Assembly: GCA_048013815.1 (NCBI GenBank)
Contig: CM106585.1
Span: 1,550,001 to 1,614,000, forward strand
Direction of reading: 5' to 3'
DNA length: 64,000 nucleotides
Origin: Setoptus koraiensis
Taxonomy: Eukaryota > Arthropoda
Numbering within the stretch: position 1 is the stretch's first letter; every line of letters begins with the position of its first letter. Below, piece by piece: positions 1-10,440 of this stretch. The notes below the pieces were generated by a model. That model was not told the DNA's origin. It did no database searches and saw nothing but the letters and a program-made list of their open reading frames with translations. Made by a program: the position numbers and the translations under genes.

Positions 1-339
1 TCAGTCGTTTCGGGATCACATCAGTGCCGTATCTCTGGGATATATCTGGGACAGTGCCTCTTGCAGTTGGTTGCAGTGGCAGTGATTTTGACAATAGACT
101 CGAGAGAGCAGATAGTATTAATAAACAAACGAATAAACAAACAAATAAACAGAAACAGAAACATTACACCATTACACTAAACAAATATTTGCTTGACTAT
201 CATTGCTGTTTTCTATTCATTCATGCGCATCTATTTCACGAACGAACTTGGTATCACAATGGCTAGCCTAATGAAATTGTTGCCTAGGTGAGAGTTTATC
301 ATTTGATGTGGTTGTTATTGATGCTGTTGAAACACTTAC
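1..339 (-). other. Intron of the SYK-type gene
   Basis: Sequence after the donor at 339. I found no convincing continuation of the second SH2 domain here. AAAC/AAAT-rich simple sequence lies at about 120-165. Confidence 0.5.
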
Positions 340-2371
340 AAGAAGCGACCGTCCCTGTAGCCTCCTGTTTCTATTCGGAATTCGGCCTCGTCGCGGGATA
401 TTTTCCCATGGAACCTGATGAGTGAATAGACAAACAAACAATCATTATGACAAGTGAATCATTATCATTATTATATAATACTAATTTGTTCTTTATACAC
501 ACAAAAATATACACATCAACACAACCTTTGCATAAGAGTTTGCCTAGTGTAAGTATTAACAGACAAAGACTCTTTGATTGTTGTGGATTAATCGTGCCAA
601 TCAACTTACCATGGCTGAAACTCGTGCAAACTTTTGTATATCAGTGTACGGATGGTCTCATTGTTGAGCGTTGTAGCTATCGCCGTTCCGCCCAGACTGG
701 TGCTGCCACAACCATCGGATTGCGGACCCATTGATAGTGGCAGTCCATTGTTTGAAACTGAATTGGGGCCGTTTCCATTACAAATACCATTATTATTATT
801 ATTATTATTATTTGCACTGCTAACTAAACAACCATTATTTGAAACAGCTACTCCTGACACCGCTAATGATGCTTGACCATCAGAGAGGCCTAATTGATTG
901 TTGTTGATTCCAATGGCGGAATCACCATTAGTAGTTTGTACGCCCAATTGCGAGGCAAAACCCCATTGTTTAGCTTTAATTATTATGGCTAAACGTATCT
1001 GGTCAACGCTCAATCCCCAAAATGTTGGCGGCAAAATAAGTGAATCCAGATTTTGTCTATTAATGGCATAGTTGGGCTTAATAGCTAAACCTTCGGCTTT
1101 GTCAATTAATTCATCTATGGTAAGATATTTCTCATCGCTTAATTGGGATCCATGCAATGTGACAAAGCCATCGTCTGTTTTTAAGATTTTATAATGTAAC
1201 ACAGTTTGTTGGTGGCACAAAGACAAAACAAAATCATCATTCAATCCACTGCTCCTCAATAGATATGAACCGTCTAGGCAACCACGTGATTTTAATATCC
1301 ACTCTGCAGTCTCGCGAGCTATATTGCCAAAATAGTATCCTATTAATTGATTGCTATTGTTTAAAACAGTTAAATTATCTGCGTGAATGTTATTGTTGTT
1401 GTTTGAGTTGCAAGTGACAATAATTTCATCATTATTGTTGTTGCTATTTGTAATACTATTTACTAAAGCCACTGTATTATCAACTGATCGTTGCTGATTA
1501 CATGTATTATCCGATTTCCTATTGGCCAATTCATCGAGATACTCTTTGTTAGGCGCTATACCATTCAAATTTATATTATCCGTTGATGGGTCAATCTGGT
1601 CAGTTAACTCATTGAAGGGACTCAGTATTGAATTAGCATTAGTATGGCCAGCGAGATCAGTGTCAAACGAATCAATATCTAATAATGTCTGTTCCAATTG
1701 ATCCGTTTTAGCTGTGCAATCCGATTTTTGTTGTTGATTGCAATTATTGTAGCCGTTGGCTGAACTCAATTTCAAACTTTGCTGCTGTTGACTACTTGGC
1801 GGCATAGATTTTGTGCTTCTTATAAGAGGCATTCCGCCTGCAAACAATTGCTGAAATTGTCGCTGCGAAGGTGGCGGTGGTGGGGGCATATTGATGGCTG
1901 ATTGTTGCATCGACTGACTATGGCTGGGCTGTTGGAAGTTGCTACAACTACCTGACTGATTTGTTTGTTGATAATATTTGGCATTATTGTGTAATGTAGA
2001 TAAATCGTCGGATATACCGGTATTATTATTTTGATCTATCAATGATGACGACAACTGCTGGTCAGCTTGCGAATGGATATTCTTATTGAATTTTGGAGCT
2101 GCGACATTATTATTACTATTAGTATTGTTATTATTGTTAGTGTGATTGTTTAGATTGTGTAGTGTGTTGTTGAGATTGAACAGGTGCCGTTGTTGTTGCT
2201 CGAATGTGCTTGTCATGGAGCGCGTGGATGCCGTGGATAAACAAGAGGATAGACATCTGTTATCAACCAAGGATGAATTAATGGCTGACGAACCGGAAGA
2301 GGCCGATGATACTGTGGAAATAGATGAGGCTTCTGATGCGGCCGATGAAGACGAAGAAGAAGTGGATGACG
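340..2371 (-). CDS. Syk: SYK/ZAP-70 family tyrosine kinase, N-terminal exons (N-SH2, interdomain A, start of C-SH2)
   Basis: Cytoplasmic non-receptor tyrosine kinase that binds doubly phosphorylated ITAM-type tails through tandem SH2 domains. The large exon ends at 610 with a GTAAGT donor in phase 2. It encodes a Ser/Gln/Asn-rich N-terminus and an SH2 domain at about 1345-1060 (YYFGNIARETAEW, then YLLR with the phosphotyrosine-binding Arg). A helical linker follows, interrupted by an Asn run, and ends LHEFQPW. The next exon (340-414) restores phase and reads FHGKISRDEAE...GYRDGRF, the start of the second SH2, with another GTAAGTG donor. The PW/FHGKISR join and the absence of ankyrin repeats between the SH2 domains fit SYK/ZAP-70 better than Shark. 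The reading frame stays open and Ser-rich upstream through 2371 into the gap, so the start is unknown; the first in-frame ATG seen is near 2216. The kinase domain lies outside the window. Confidence 0.8.
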
Positions 2372-2871
2372 NNNNNNNNNNNNNNNNNNNNNNNNNNNNN
2401 NNNNNNNNNNNNNNNNNNNNNNNNNNNNNNNNNNNNNNNNNNNNNNNNNNNNNNNNNNNNNNNNNNNNNNNNNNNNNNNNNNNNNNNNNNNNNNNNNNNN
2501 NNNNNNNNNNNNNNNNNNNNNNNNNNNNNNNNNNNNNNNNNNNNNNNNNNNNNNNNNNNNNNNNNNNNNNNNNNNNNNNNNNNNNNNNNNNNNNNNNNNN
2601 NNNNNNNNNNNNNNNNNNNNNNNNNNNNNNNNNNNNNNNNNNNNNNNNNNNNNNNNNNNNNNNNNNNNNNNNNNNNNNNNNNNNNNNNNNNNNNNNNNNN
2701 NNNNNNNNNNNNNNNNNNNNNNNNNNNNNNNNNNNNNNNNNNNNNNNNNNNNNNNNNNNNNNNNNNNNNNNNNNNNNNNNNNNNNNNNNNNNNNNNNNNN
2801 NNNNNNNNNNNNNNNNNNNNNNNNNNNNNNNNNNNNNNNNNNNNNNNNNNNNNNNNNNNNNNNNNNNNNNN
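2372..2871. other. Assembly gap, exactly 500 N
   Basis: A run of 500 N, most likely a placeholder for a gap of unknown size. It falls in or beside the low-complexity 5' part of the SYK-type gene. The 68 bases after it, up to the Mpv17-like stop, show no gene. Confidence 0.98.
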
Positions 2872-2939
2872 GACTGACAAGGTAAACCCTTTTACGGATG
2901 ACGGCGATTCCAACGGTAGGAATCCAACCTGACTCTGGC

Positions 2940-3503
2940 CTAACTGAACTTGTCCTTAAGGGATGGCGAAGGTTTGTTCATGTGATAACAATACACTGTA
3001 TTCCACACGAGCGCTGCTCCTGATCCGAACAAAACTCTGTATTTTAGAGATATGAAGTAAAAGTTAATAACGGAAACAAATGGCCAGAAACAATAATTTA
3101 ACTTCAATATTTTGAAATATGATCTTCTGAGTTCCTCCTTTGCTCCTTGTATTTCATGTGTTCTCAGTAAGCTCAAAGTGGTAATGTTGCCGCCCACTAA
3201 TAGGGGAGATCCTATCATTTGGTCAACTAAGAACTTCTTTGCTACTACTCTTACAGAATGAGTTGATCCAAACAGCTTATCGAGAAGAACTAACCAAGAT
3301 CTCACTGCCGGCCCAACAAACAATAAACCAGACAAACTGAATGTGAGAGTTCTCCTTGCATCGAATTTGTTATTCTTTTGTATTAGTTTCTGTGTTATAA
3401 TATCACTCGTGGTCATGAATGTACAGGTGGTAAAGACGTTTGTAACAAATGGTCGCTTATGTAGAAGCTCAATATAAATTTTGAATATATTGTATGATGC
3501 CAT
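2940..3503 (-). CDS. Mpv17/PMP22-family membrane protein
   Basis: Single-exon gene of 187 codons when started at the ATG at 3503 (MASYNIF). An upstream in-frame Met at 3554 would add a Lys/Tyr/Ile-rich, UTR-like stretch. Family landmarks in order are: N-terminal YIELLHKRPFVTN; the D-ARRTLTFSLSGLLFVGP segment; WLVLLDKLFG; DQMIGSPLL; and the C-terminal WPFVSVINFYFISLKYR signature. Four hydrophobic segments are expected. Mpv17 relatives sit in the mitochondrial inner or peroxisomal membrane and affect metabolite flux and mtDNA maintenance; which subfamily this is cannot be decided. It is followed on the same strand by the SYK-type gene. Confidence 0.85.
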   Translation of the reverse strand: MASYNIFKIYIELLHKRPFVTNVFTTCTFMTTSDIITQKLIQKNNKFDARRTLTFSLSGLLFVGPAVRSWLVLLDKLFGSTHSVRVVAKKFLVDQMIGSPLLVGGNITTLSLLRTHEIQGAKEELRRSYFKILKLNYCFWPFVSVINFYFISLKYRVLFGSGAALVWNTVYCYHMNKPSPSLKDKFS

Positions 3504-4069
3504 CTTATAGTTGTTTATATAATGTAATTTATATTTAATGTATTTGATGATCAATCGACCGGTGGAATTGCCGCTTGATCTCCCTATATCCTAGCACATG
3601 GATTCCTGTAGATCACCCAATTCAATCTTTGAGCCATGATATCTAGATTGTAAAAAATTGATATACTGTTGACCTAATACTATCGTACATATTTGGTGTA
3701 AGGTATCATAAGAAAATGCCGATAGATGGACTGGAAAAAAATATCCATGATTTTAGTATCTCTCCATCATATGCACATGAAGGTACACAGGCTACATCTG
3801 TCTGCTGTGCTATTTTCAAGAACATGGCAATATACTGACATTGGTATACTACGATATGTAAACAAAACTGTATAAATGAACACGTGATTGAGTGTAGTGT
3901 AGTGCATTTGTCTGATATGCTGGTAATATTGTTGTTATTTTATTAGTTAAAATTCTTTCATGGACACATTGACAAACTTTGGAGAATCAGCTCGAATGTG
4001 CAAAACATAAAGTCCGAGACTATTTCGCTCTTATCAAATGTTTTCATTTGTGATGATCTCACGCGATCA
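3504..4069. other. Intergenic region between the Mpv17-like and MAPEG genes
   Basis: AT-rich sequence with stops in all frames. I see no RNA gene or repeat. It presumably holds the Mpv17-like promoter and the 3' UTR of the MAPEG gene. Confidence 0.5.
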
Positions 4070-4696
4070 TCAGTACAGATTTACGAAATCAAAGAATTTA
4101 AATAGTCCATAACCAATCATGATGGTATTTGGGAATAAAGTTAGCGCCATTCCAAAGGATCTATATTTCGGATATCCAAAATAGAAGGCAACTCTTCCTA
4201 TAAACTGGACAACATTAATTGCGGGTATCATCGTCAATGCTATCGAATTGCTTGTGTATGACAAAACCACGATTTGAGCAAACAACGAGATAAAGATTTG
4301 TTCAACACTGTTGGTTAGTACTCTATTCACTATCTCGACATTTTTGTTCGGTGGTGTTGCAATTGGATTTGAGGCATTATTGGTAACACGGGCATATATA
4401 ACCAAATAAACATTGATTGTGAGCCATAAAATAAGAAGATACTGATATCTAGCAGCATAACAAACTCTCCTCATGAAAGTATCCACTTTTTCTTCGTTCA
4501 TTTCGTCGGGATATAGTTTCAGGATTTTGTTGTATGCCAGCACGAAAATTATCGACATGAAAACAAAACCAGTTGCTATAGACGCGGCTACTAATTTGAA
4601 GAATTTCTTCCAGATGTCTTCTGGCTGCGAAGAGGCCTGGGGGCAACGTAGTTCGGCCTGCTGGCATGGTTGGCATGGATCTACCTGGCAATTCAT
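4070..4696 (-). CDS. MAPEG-domain membrane protein, TMEM79 (mattrin)-like
   Basis: Single exon of 208 residues starting at the ATG at 4696. A short Cys/Gln/Pro-rich head (MNCQVDPCQPCQQ) precedes a hydrophobic segment (residues about 33-55), another at about 85-101, and a C-terminal MAPEG-like block. That block contains the family pattern RVLTNSVEQIFISLFAQ, then two more hydrophobic helices ending IGYGLFKFFDF. MAPEG proteins include microsomal glutathione transferases and leukotriene C4 synthase. The cytoplasmic head plus C-terminal MAPEG block resembles TMEM79 more than the short enzymes, so catalytic activity should not be assumed. Confidence 0.75.
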   Translation of the reverse strand: MNCQVDPCQPCQQAELRCPQASSQPEDIWKKFFKLVAASIATGFVFMSIIFVLAYNKILKLYPDEMNEEKVDTFMRRVCYAARYQYLLILWLTINVYLVIYARVTNNASNPIATPPNKNVEIVNRVLTNSVEQIFISLFAQIVVLSYTSNSIALTMIPAINVVQFIGRVAFYFGYPKYRSFGMALTLFPNTIMIGYGLFKFFDFVNLY

Positions 4697-5219
4697 GAGG
4701 CTTTTCTTGAGATTGGGTTCACTGTAAGATTTTTCGATATTTGTTTTGTGTACCTTGTGTAGTTGTTACAAAATTATGAAGGTATCTCTGACTTTTTTGA
4801 TGGATAGTCGCTCATAAGTCCGATCGCAGATACGAATTGAGGACTGAGTTGATGCTGTCTTCAAATAAATACTATGATTCCAAGGCTACTTCTTGAATTT
4901 TGGCGTATAAGGTGAACCGTTCAAAAGTTATTAGCCACACGAAGATGCTAAGGCGAACAATTACAGTGGGAAAAAGTTGTGAATTTTTGTTGCAAGACCA
5001 CTAGAGTCGTGTCGATTTGATTCATAGAAGTTATCTCGGGCAAAATACGGTATGAATGGGCCGGTCTTAGATTTGAATTATGATTTTTGCTTTTTTAGAA
5101 TTCTGACGTGTTCATTTTAAGAATATGCATTGTTGTTGTTTCATGACAAAAAGCATTAAACAAATGGTTATTATTGGTAAAAACAAAGAACTCGTTTCTT
5201 CAATAAATGAACCCTCCAT
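4697..5219. other. Intergenic region upstream of the MAPEG gene
   Basis: No coding, RNA or repeat signal that I can support. It probably contains the promoter of the minus-strand MAPEG gene. Confidence 0.4.
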
Positions 5220-5417
5220 TCATTTAGTATCGATATTTTTAATAACGTGCCAAAGTTTCGGATTGAATAACACCGTAGATTGTGCCAACATTTTTACCCC
5301 TTCATCGAATCGTTGTCCTCTTCGCGGCGATTCAACCTCTTTCAATCTCGACTGTATTCTGTTGCTGACTTGATATCTGGATGCGAAAAATAACAATTTG
5401 TGTGCGAAGTTACTCAT
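5220..5417 (-). CDS. Possible small protein of 65 aa, unrecognised
   Basis: ORF from ATG 5417 (MSNFAHKLLFF). The product is short and basic with an amphipathic N-terminus that could target mitochondria. It ends FNPKLWHVIKNIDTK. The end (an F-D-x-G then KLW..IK pattern) faintly recalls the ubiquinol-cytochrome c reductase 9 kDa subunit, but the transmembrane helix of that family is not visible. I would not assign it. A chance ORF is a real alternative. Confidence 0.3.
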   Translation of the reverse strand: MSNFAHKLLFFASRYQVSNRIQSRLKEVESPRRGQRFDEGVKMLAQSTVLFNPKLWHVIKNIDTK

Positions 5418-6740
5418 TTTATAGCTAAATACTATATAATAATTATATAATAATGATATAATAATAGTCAATAGAAACTAGTAATCATAACCAATTTAAT
5501 AATTAAATACACGGAACGGCGTTGTTTGTGATCGATTCAATGTACTGTTGCGTGTAGTGCATTCAAACGGTCGTGCTGATTATTGGAAAAAACCGTTAAA
5601 AGCCAACAGAAGAGCAGCGAATGTATGGCGCGAAAGTAACTACTGAAACATTGGTGCAACACTGGCGCACAAGTTTCACCGTAAAACTTCCATACTAGCG
5701 TACAGTTTTAAGCACTTAATTCCGTGTCTCGATATTTCAACAGTTTCATTGGACGTTATCTAAAATGTTTCAAGACTTTTCGTGTTGAGTCATTAGGTAA
5801 ATTGCTCAAATGATTACCCAATATTCAAAAGAATGCGATTAAATGGACGTGGATTATGAGCATGGAATATGGGGGCAATAACGAATAATTCCTAATGCTT
5901 GACCATTGAGGAAGACCTTGGGCTCTTTCATTTTTGCACGACAATTTCAGCATTGTTAATGGAGAAACTGTGGGTGAATGCTGCGAAAACAGATAGCTAG
6001 GGGAGAGGAAAGGCCAATCCGGGTTTGGAACATGGCAAAGTTTGTTTGTGAGAATCAAACATTGTCAGGCACAGAAAGGTAAGCGCTGATTCGGCGAACA
6101 GCTTGACAATACTGTTACAAGGAGCACGTAAGAAGCTTTTATCTAATCTCTTGACGCCTTCGAATGGCTAGATTCCTGCGAATGCGTTAATCAGTTTATC
6201 GGGATAGTGTCCGCTAGTTGTTCGCAACTTTTAGCGCTAGCAGTCTAGTTACTAGTAAAGTCGACGGGGCGCCTATGTTGGATAGCGCCCAAATGGTAGT
6301 TGACGAAAAGAGGCGGTAGATGTCACTTTAAACAAGTTCATTGTTGCAATTCATTCTTTCCGTCGTTTTTCTCTGGTCCATGTAGCCCGCTAGCTATCTA
6401 ATCTATTATTCAATTGTTACTACTTAATAGTGCGCAACCCGTTTCGACAAGCTAACATTATTACAACAACTAACAACTAACAGCAACAATATATACACAT
6501 GGAGAAACTTCTTCAACCTCTGATGAAGCCAATCACAAACATTCGCCCGTTTTACTGTTGCAAAATACAAACAGACGGACGGACGCAGAGAGAGGGAGAG
6601 AGCGAGATTTGTGCGAACAATGAATATAACAGACATTTTATTTATCTTCATGTGTATATCTTATTAAAACGCCCTTGCCCTGTACTATTAGTGTTTACTT
6701 GTACGCTTGTTCGCTGTGCACTACTACCACTTTGTGTGCC

Positions 6741-6790
6741 TACCACCACCACCACCACCACCACCACCGCCACCATTACCATTGCCAGTA
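6741..6790. repeat. (ACC)n microsatellite
   Basis: About a dozen ACC trinucleotides followed by degenerate units; noncoding. Confidence 0.9.
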
Positions 6791-6983
6791 CCACTACAAC
6801 CATCGTAACCACCTCCACATACAGTTTCCATGGTGTGTATCGCTGTGAATGTGAGTGTGTGCACCCCCTCCAATGGAATAGAGGGGTTAGCATTGGTTGT
6901 ACCTTAACAACAGTACAGCTCTGTTCAGTGGTGGCAAGTCGAACTTTACCCTAACACAAGCTTTCGGAACAATGTGGGGGTGG

Positions 6984-7008
6984 GCACACACACACACACA
7001 CACACACT
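6984..7008. repeat. (CA)n microsatellite
   Basis: Uninterrupted CA dinucleotide run. A second, looser CA-rich patch lies at 7440-7500. Confidence 0.95.
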
Positions 7009-7952
7009 CGCAGCATAGTATATGCTGAGCATGGAGCGGTGAATGCGCGACTTTAGCTAAAGCGCACTATTCTGCTACACAACATGTAATGCATTAGAAG
7101 CATATAATGCCCAGCATAATGGTAGATTTTGTTGAAGCAGTGGCAGCAGCAGCGGCGGTAGCAGTAGCATAGGCATGAGTGGAAAGAATCGAATTTATTG
7201 GTGGATGGACTCGAGAAAACGCGCATATAAAATTTTGCTCTCACTCTTGTTCTTTCCCCCTTTCCCTTAAACAATTGTTTTAAAAACCACTGTAATTGTA
7301 TTGACCTGATCTTTCGCCCCCCCCCTGCCCCCTGATAAATCCCCTTTTTTGATCATCGTCGTCATCGTCTGATTGGATCATATCACTCTCGCTTCTGCAC
7401 TGGATGCTACCGCCACCAACTTGTCTCGATCATTCGATATTTCAAGCACACACACAAGCAAGCGACACAGACACGCACACACAGACACACGTACAAGCAA
7501 GCGAACTTTAGCTAGTGGTGGTTAGATAGAGTTGAGCACAACACAGATACATTCAATGTCGCCAAATATGTAAACACATCGTGCTACTGTACGCATTGTG
7601 GAACAATTATATAAACGCCATTACTATTGCTACTATTATTATTATCATTATCATCATTATTACTATTATCATTATATTATTACTATTATATCATCGTAAT
7701 CACGACCATTATTATCGTCGTTAAAAATTCCATCATTGTTATTATGACCAGCGTCTTTATTTGAAATTTTCGTAAACAATTATCATTACCATGAGTAACC
7801 ATTGTCACCATCAGCCAAACACATGAAGTCTCAAACGAATCCATGGCCAGATAGATCACATTAGATAATATGTATTTGATACCACTATTTTGTTATCACT
7901 AACTGAGGGACAAGCAAGAAAAACAGAGGCCAACAGGGCCCACAGTCTAATC

Positions 7953-10398
7953 ATGTCAACTGCACAACCAGCAAGTGCGCAACAACCACAACAACAATTA
8001 TCAGCAACCACAACAGCAGCAGCAACAACCAATCATAGCGATAATAGTAGGAGGATTCTCATGAAGAATCAACTGTATCTCATAGAACAACTGCAAGTGG
8101 AGAATGCAAATCTTAGGTGCGAACGGGATTCGTTGCAATTGGAAAACGAAGAGCTCAAATTTCAGTTACAAATGATCAAACAATGCAGGTAAGTCCGTGC
8201 ACTATGGCACACACATATCACAATCATTCATAAACGCACAAATTCATATAATTATATTCGCCAAATTTGCTGCTCGAGTGCCATTGTTGTTCATATCTAG
8301 CCAACTGTCTCATCGATGAAAAATTGATCATTGACCATAAGTGGACCAATGACTTTTACGCAACGTTTCAACGTATGCCAGTATGAAATGAGCGCGCGCT
8401 TTGCGCGTCCACTCACCAAATACATATCGCACGTATACTCGTAATGATAGTACACTATTCACATGTGTACATCACAACTATAGTTGATTATATTGCGAAC
8501 AACAGTGATAAGTGCTACAAATAATAATAGCCCTTGCAAACAATACTTCGGCCAACATTTCGGCCAGTTGTATATGGTCAATTTGTGTTGCTTGGTCAAG
8601 CTGAGCTGACATGAACAGAAATCAAGAGAGCGTAGCAAGCATTGCCATTGGTTACCACAATTGATATTGACACAGCTGTCGATTTTCGACGCAACTACTA
8701 GTATTCTTGTTTATCACACTAATACACACACATGCACACACCAAAACACATCAGAGGATATATCATCGGTTACATTCGAATTACAATCATGATTCGGCGT
8801 CCATCAATCATGTGGTAAGGGGCGCGTATTCATTATTGAACGACATAATGGTCATTTTTGCATTCTCGGATGATTTTAGTTTTAGAAGCAGGCTAGCCCT
8901 GCAAACATTTGCATTTATTAGATCAGCCTAATAGTTTCCTCCCTTTTACCATTTCAACCCAGCACAATCATCCATGATGATGTCACGGTGGTGCAATTGT
9001 CAGTTACCATACTTGGGTGCCACTGCTGGTGGTATATTTAATGTATACTGGGCGCATGTGGTGTCCAATATGAACTATGTTCATGGTAATTAGCCACTAG
9101 TTTACTCAATATGGTCCATTCATCATCAATCAATTTCACTTTTAAACCATTATGACCGTTGACTTATTAGACTTAAATATAATCCAAACAAACAAGTTGA
9201 GTATAGAATCCAGTTGACATCTACCACATAGCGGCCACTTTCTTAATATGTGCATGAACTCCACAATATTCAAATTAAATTCAAATACATGAGGGCTAAC
9301 TCAACATGCTCATTATTATTCCTAATTCCCTAACCCATGTCATTCACATTGAAACATTAGCGCCTACACACCGCAGTCACCTTTGCAACCAATGCAGGCC
9401 TAACGCCAGGTGGCTCTTGCAACAGGTCAGCGACATATGTTCATTGTTAAGCCCTTTCAAGTAGATCCTTAGTTTGACTATCAATCATAATCATTTCCAA
9501 CATCTGCTAGAGCAACCATGTCAATGCAATTCAATTGACATTTATGTCACGAATCCCTCGCAAGAATTTGCTATGCATGAGATATTCAAAATTTCGATTG
9601 GGAAAGTTACGATTGCTTTTCTTTTCATACTGAATCGCAACGAGTTGCCAATTGTGTTCATCATCGAAACTATTACAAAATACTAATCGACTATTGATTA
9701 ACTTACATGTCAGTTGTAAGTTTCACCAGGTGACCACAATGGGCGGTTGTAGCGAGCTGATATCCAAAGCTGAAAAATTCAACATCTTTAGTGATTGCAG
9801 TGGATTAGAAATGTATGGGTTATAACTTATAAGCCAGCATTCTAAATAATCTATCAATCGCGATAGAAAGTCTTCCATAACTGGACTCTCTCTTCCTCTC
9901 TGCCGAAGCTACTTTCTATTTCCTTTGGAAACGATAAACTAGCGATTTGGCAGGTGATTCCAGCCACAGACCAGACGAGCCTTTGTATGAGTATCCTTTT
10001 CTCTTCCTCGATTCAAGCTGAATTTCTGATTCTCGCATGAAACAATTTAAAAATTAATAATAGCTTGGAGCCAGATTTCATATGAAATTCGATAAAAAAC
10101 TTGAATCACTTTTTCCCTTTAGCCATATAGGGTGTTTCTCGTCGAGTGATCACTCAATTTTAGCCGTGATACTGTGATAATTCCAAGATTTTATCCGCAG
10201 AAACTCCTCAATGCCAGATGTTTTTCTTTCTGACTTTACACCAGTCAGAGGAGAGAACTGTCAAATGCATGCCAGAAATGATGTCACATCACGTCACCCA
10301 AGTAGGATTAACTCTTTAGAAAAGATTTTGATCTCGACAGGTGATATCAACATGAAGATATTAATCTTTTCTTTATTATCTTTCTTCACGATGCAGGC

Positions 10399-10440
<42 letters not shown>

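Larger units (their letters stand above)
5418..7952. other. Noncoding upstream region of the IQSEC gene
   Basis: Long stretch without a convincing coding region. It carries several microsatellites (listed separately) and a region of ATT/ATC-rich simple sequence at about 7620-7760. The promoter and 5' UTR of the plus-strand IQSEC gene are expected here, but no specific element can be named. Additional upstream exons cannot be excluded. Confidence 0.5.

Noticed and set aside
1-60. Possible continuation of the SYK second SH2 domain near the window edge
   Set aside because: An AG followed by a reading like IRH occurs on the minus strand, but a stop follows at once and the expected SH2 sequence is absent.
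2146-2371. Acidic plus-strand ORF before the first gap
   Set aside because: It is the antisense reading of Ser-codon repeats belonging to the minus-strand SYK-type gene; the acidic run comes from TCT/TCA/TCG codons read in reverse.
5220-5417. Assignment of the small ORF to complex III subunit 9
   Set aside because: Only a few C-terminal residues agree and the family's membrane helix is missing, so the ORF is left unassigned.
6648-6893. Val-rich minus-strand ORF
   Set aside because: Translation of an ACC microsatellite; no initiation context or conserved content.
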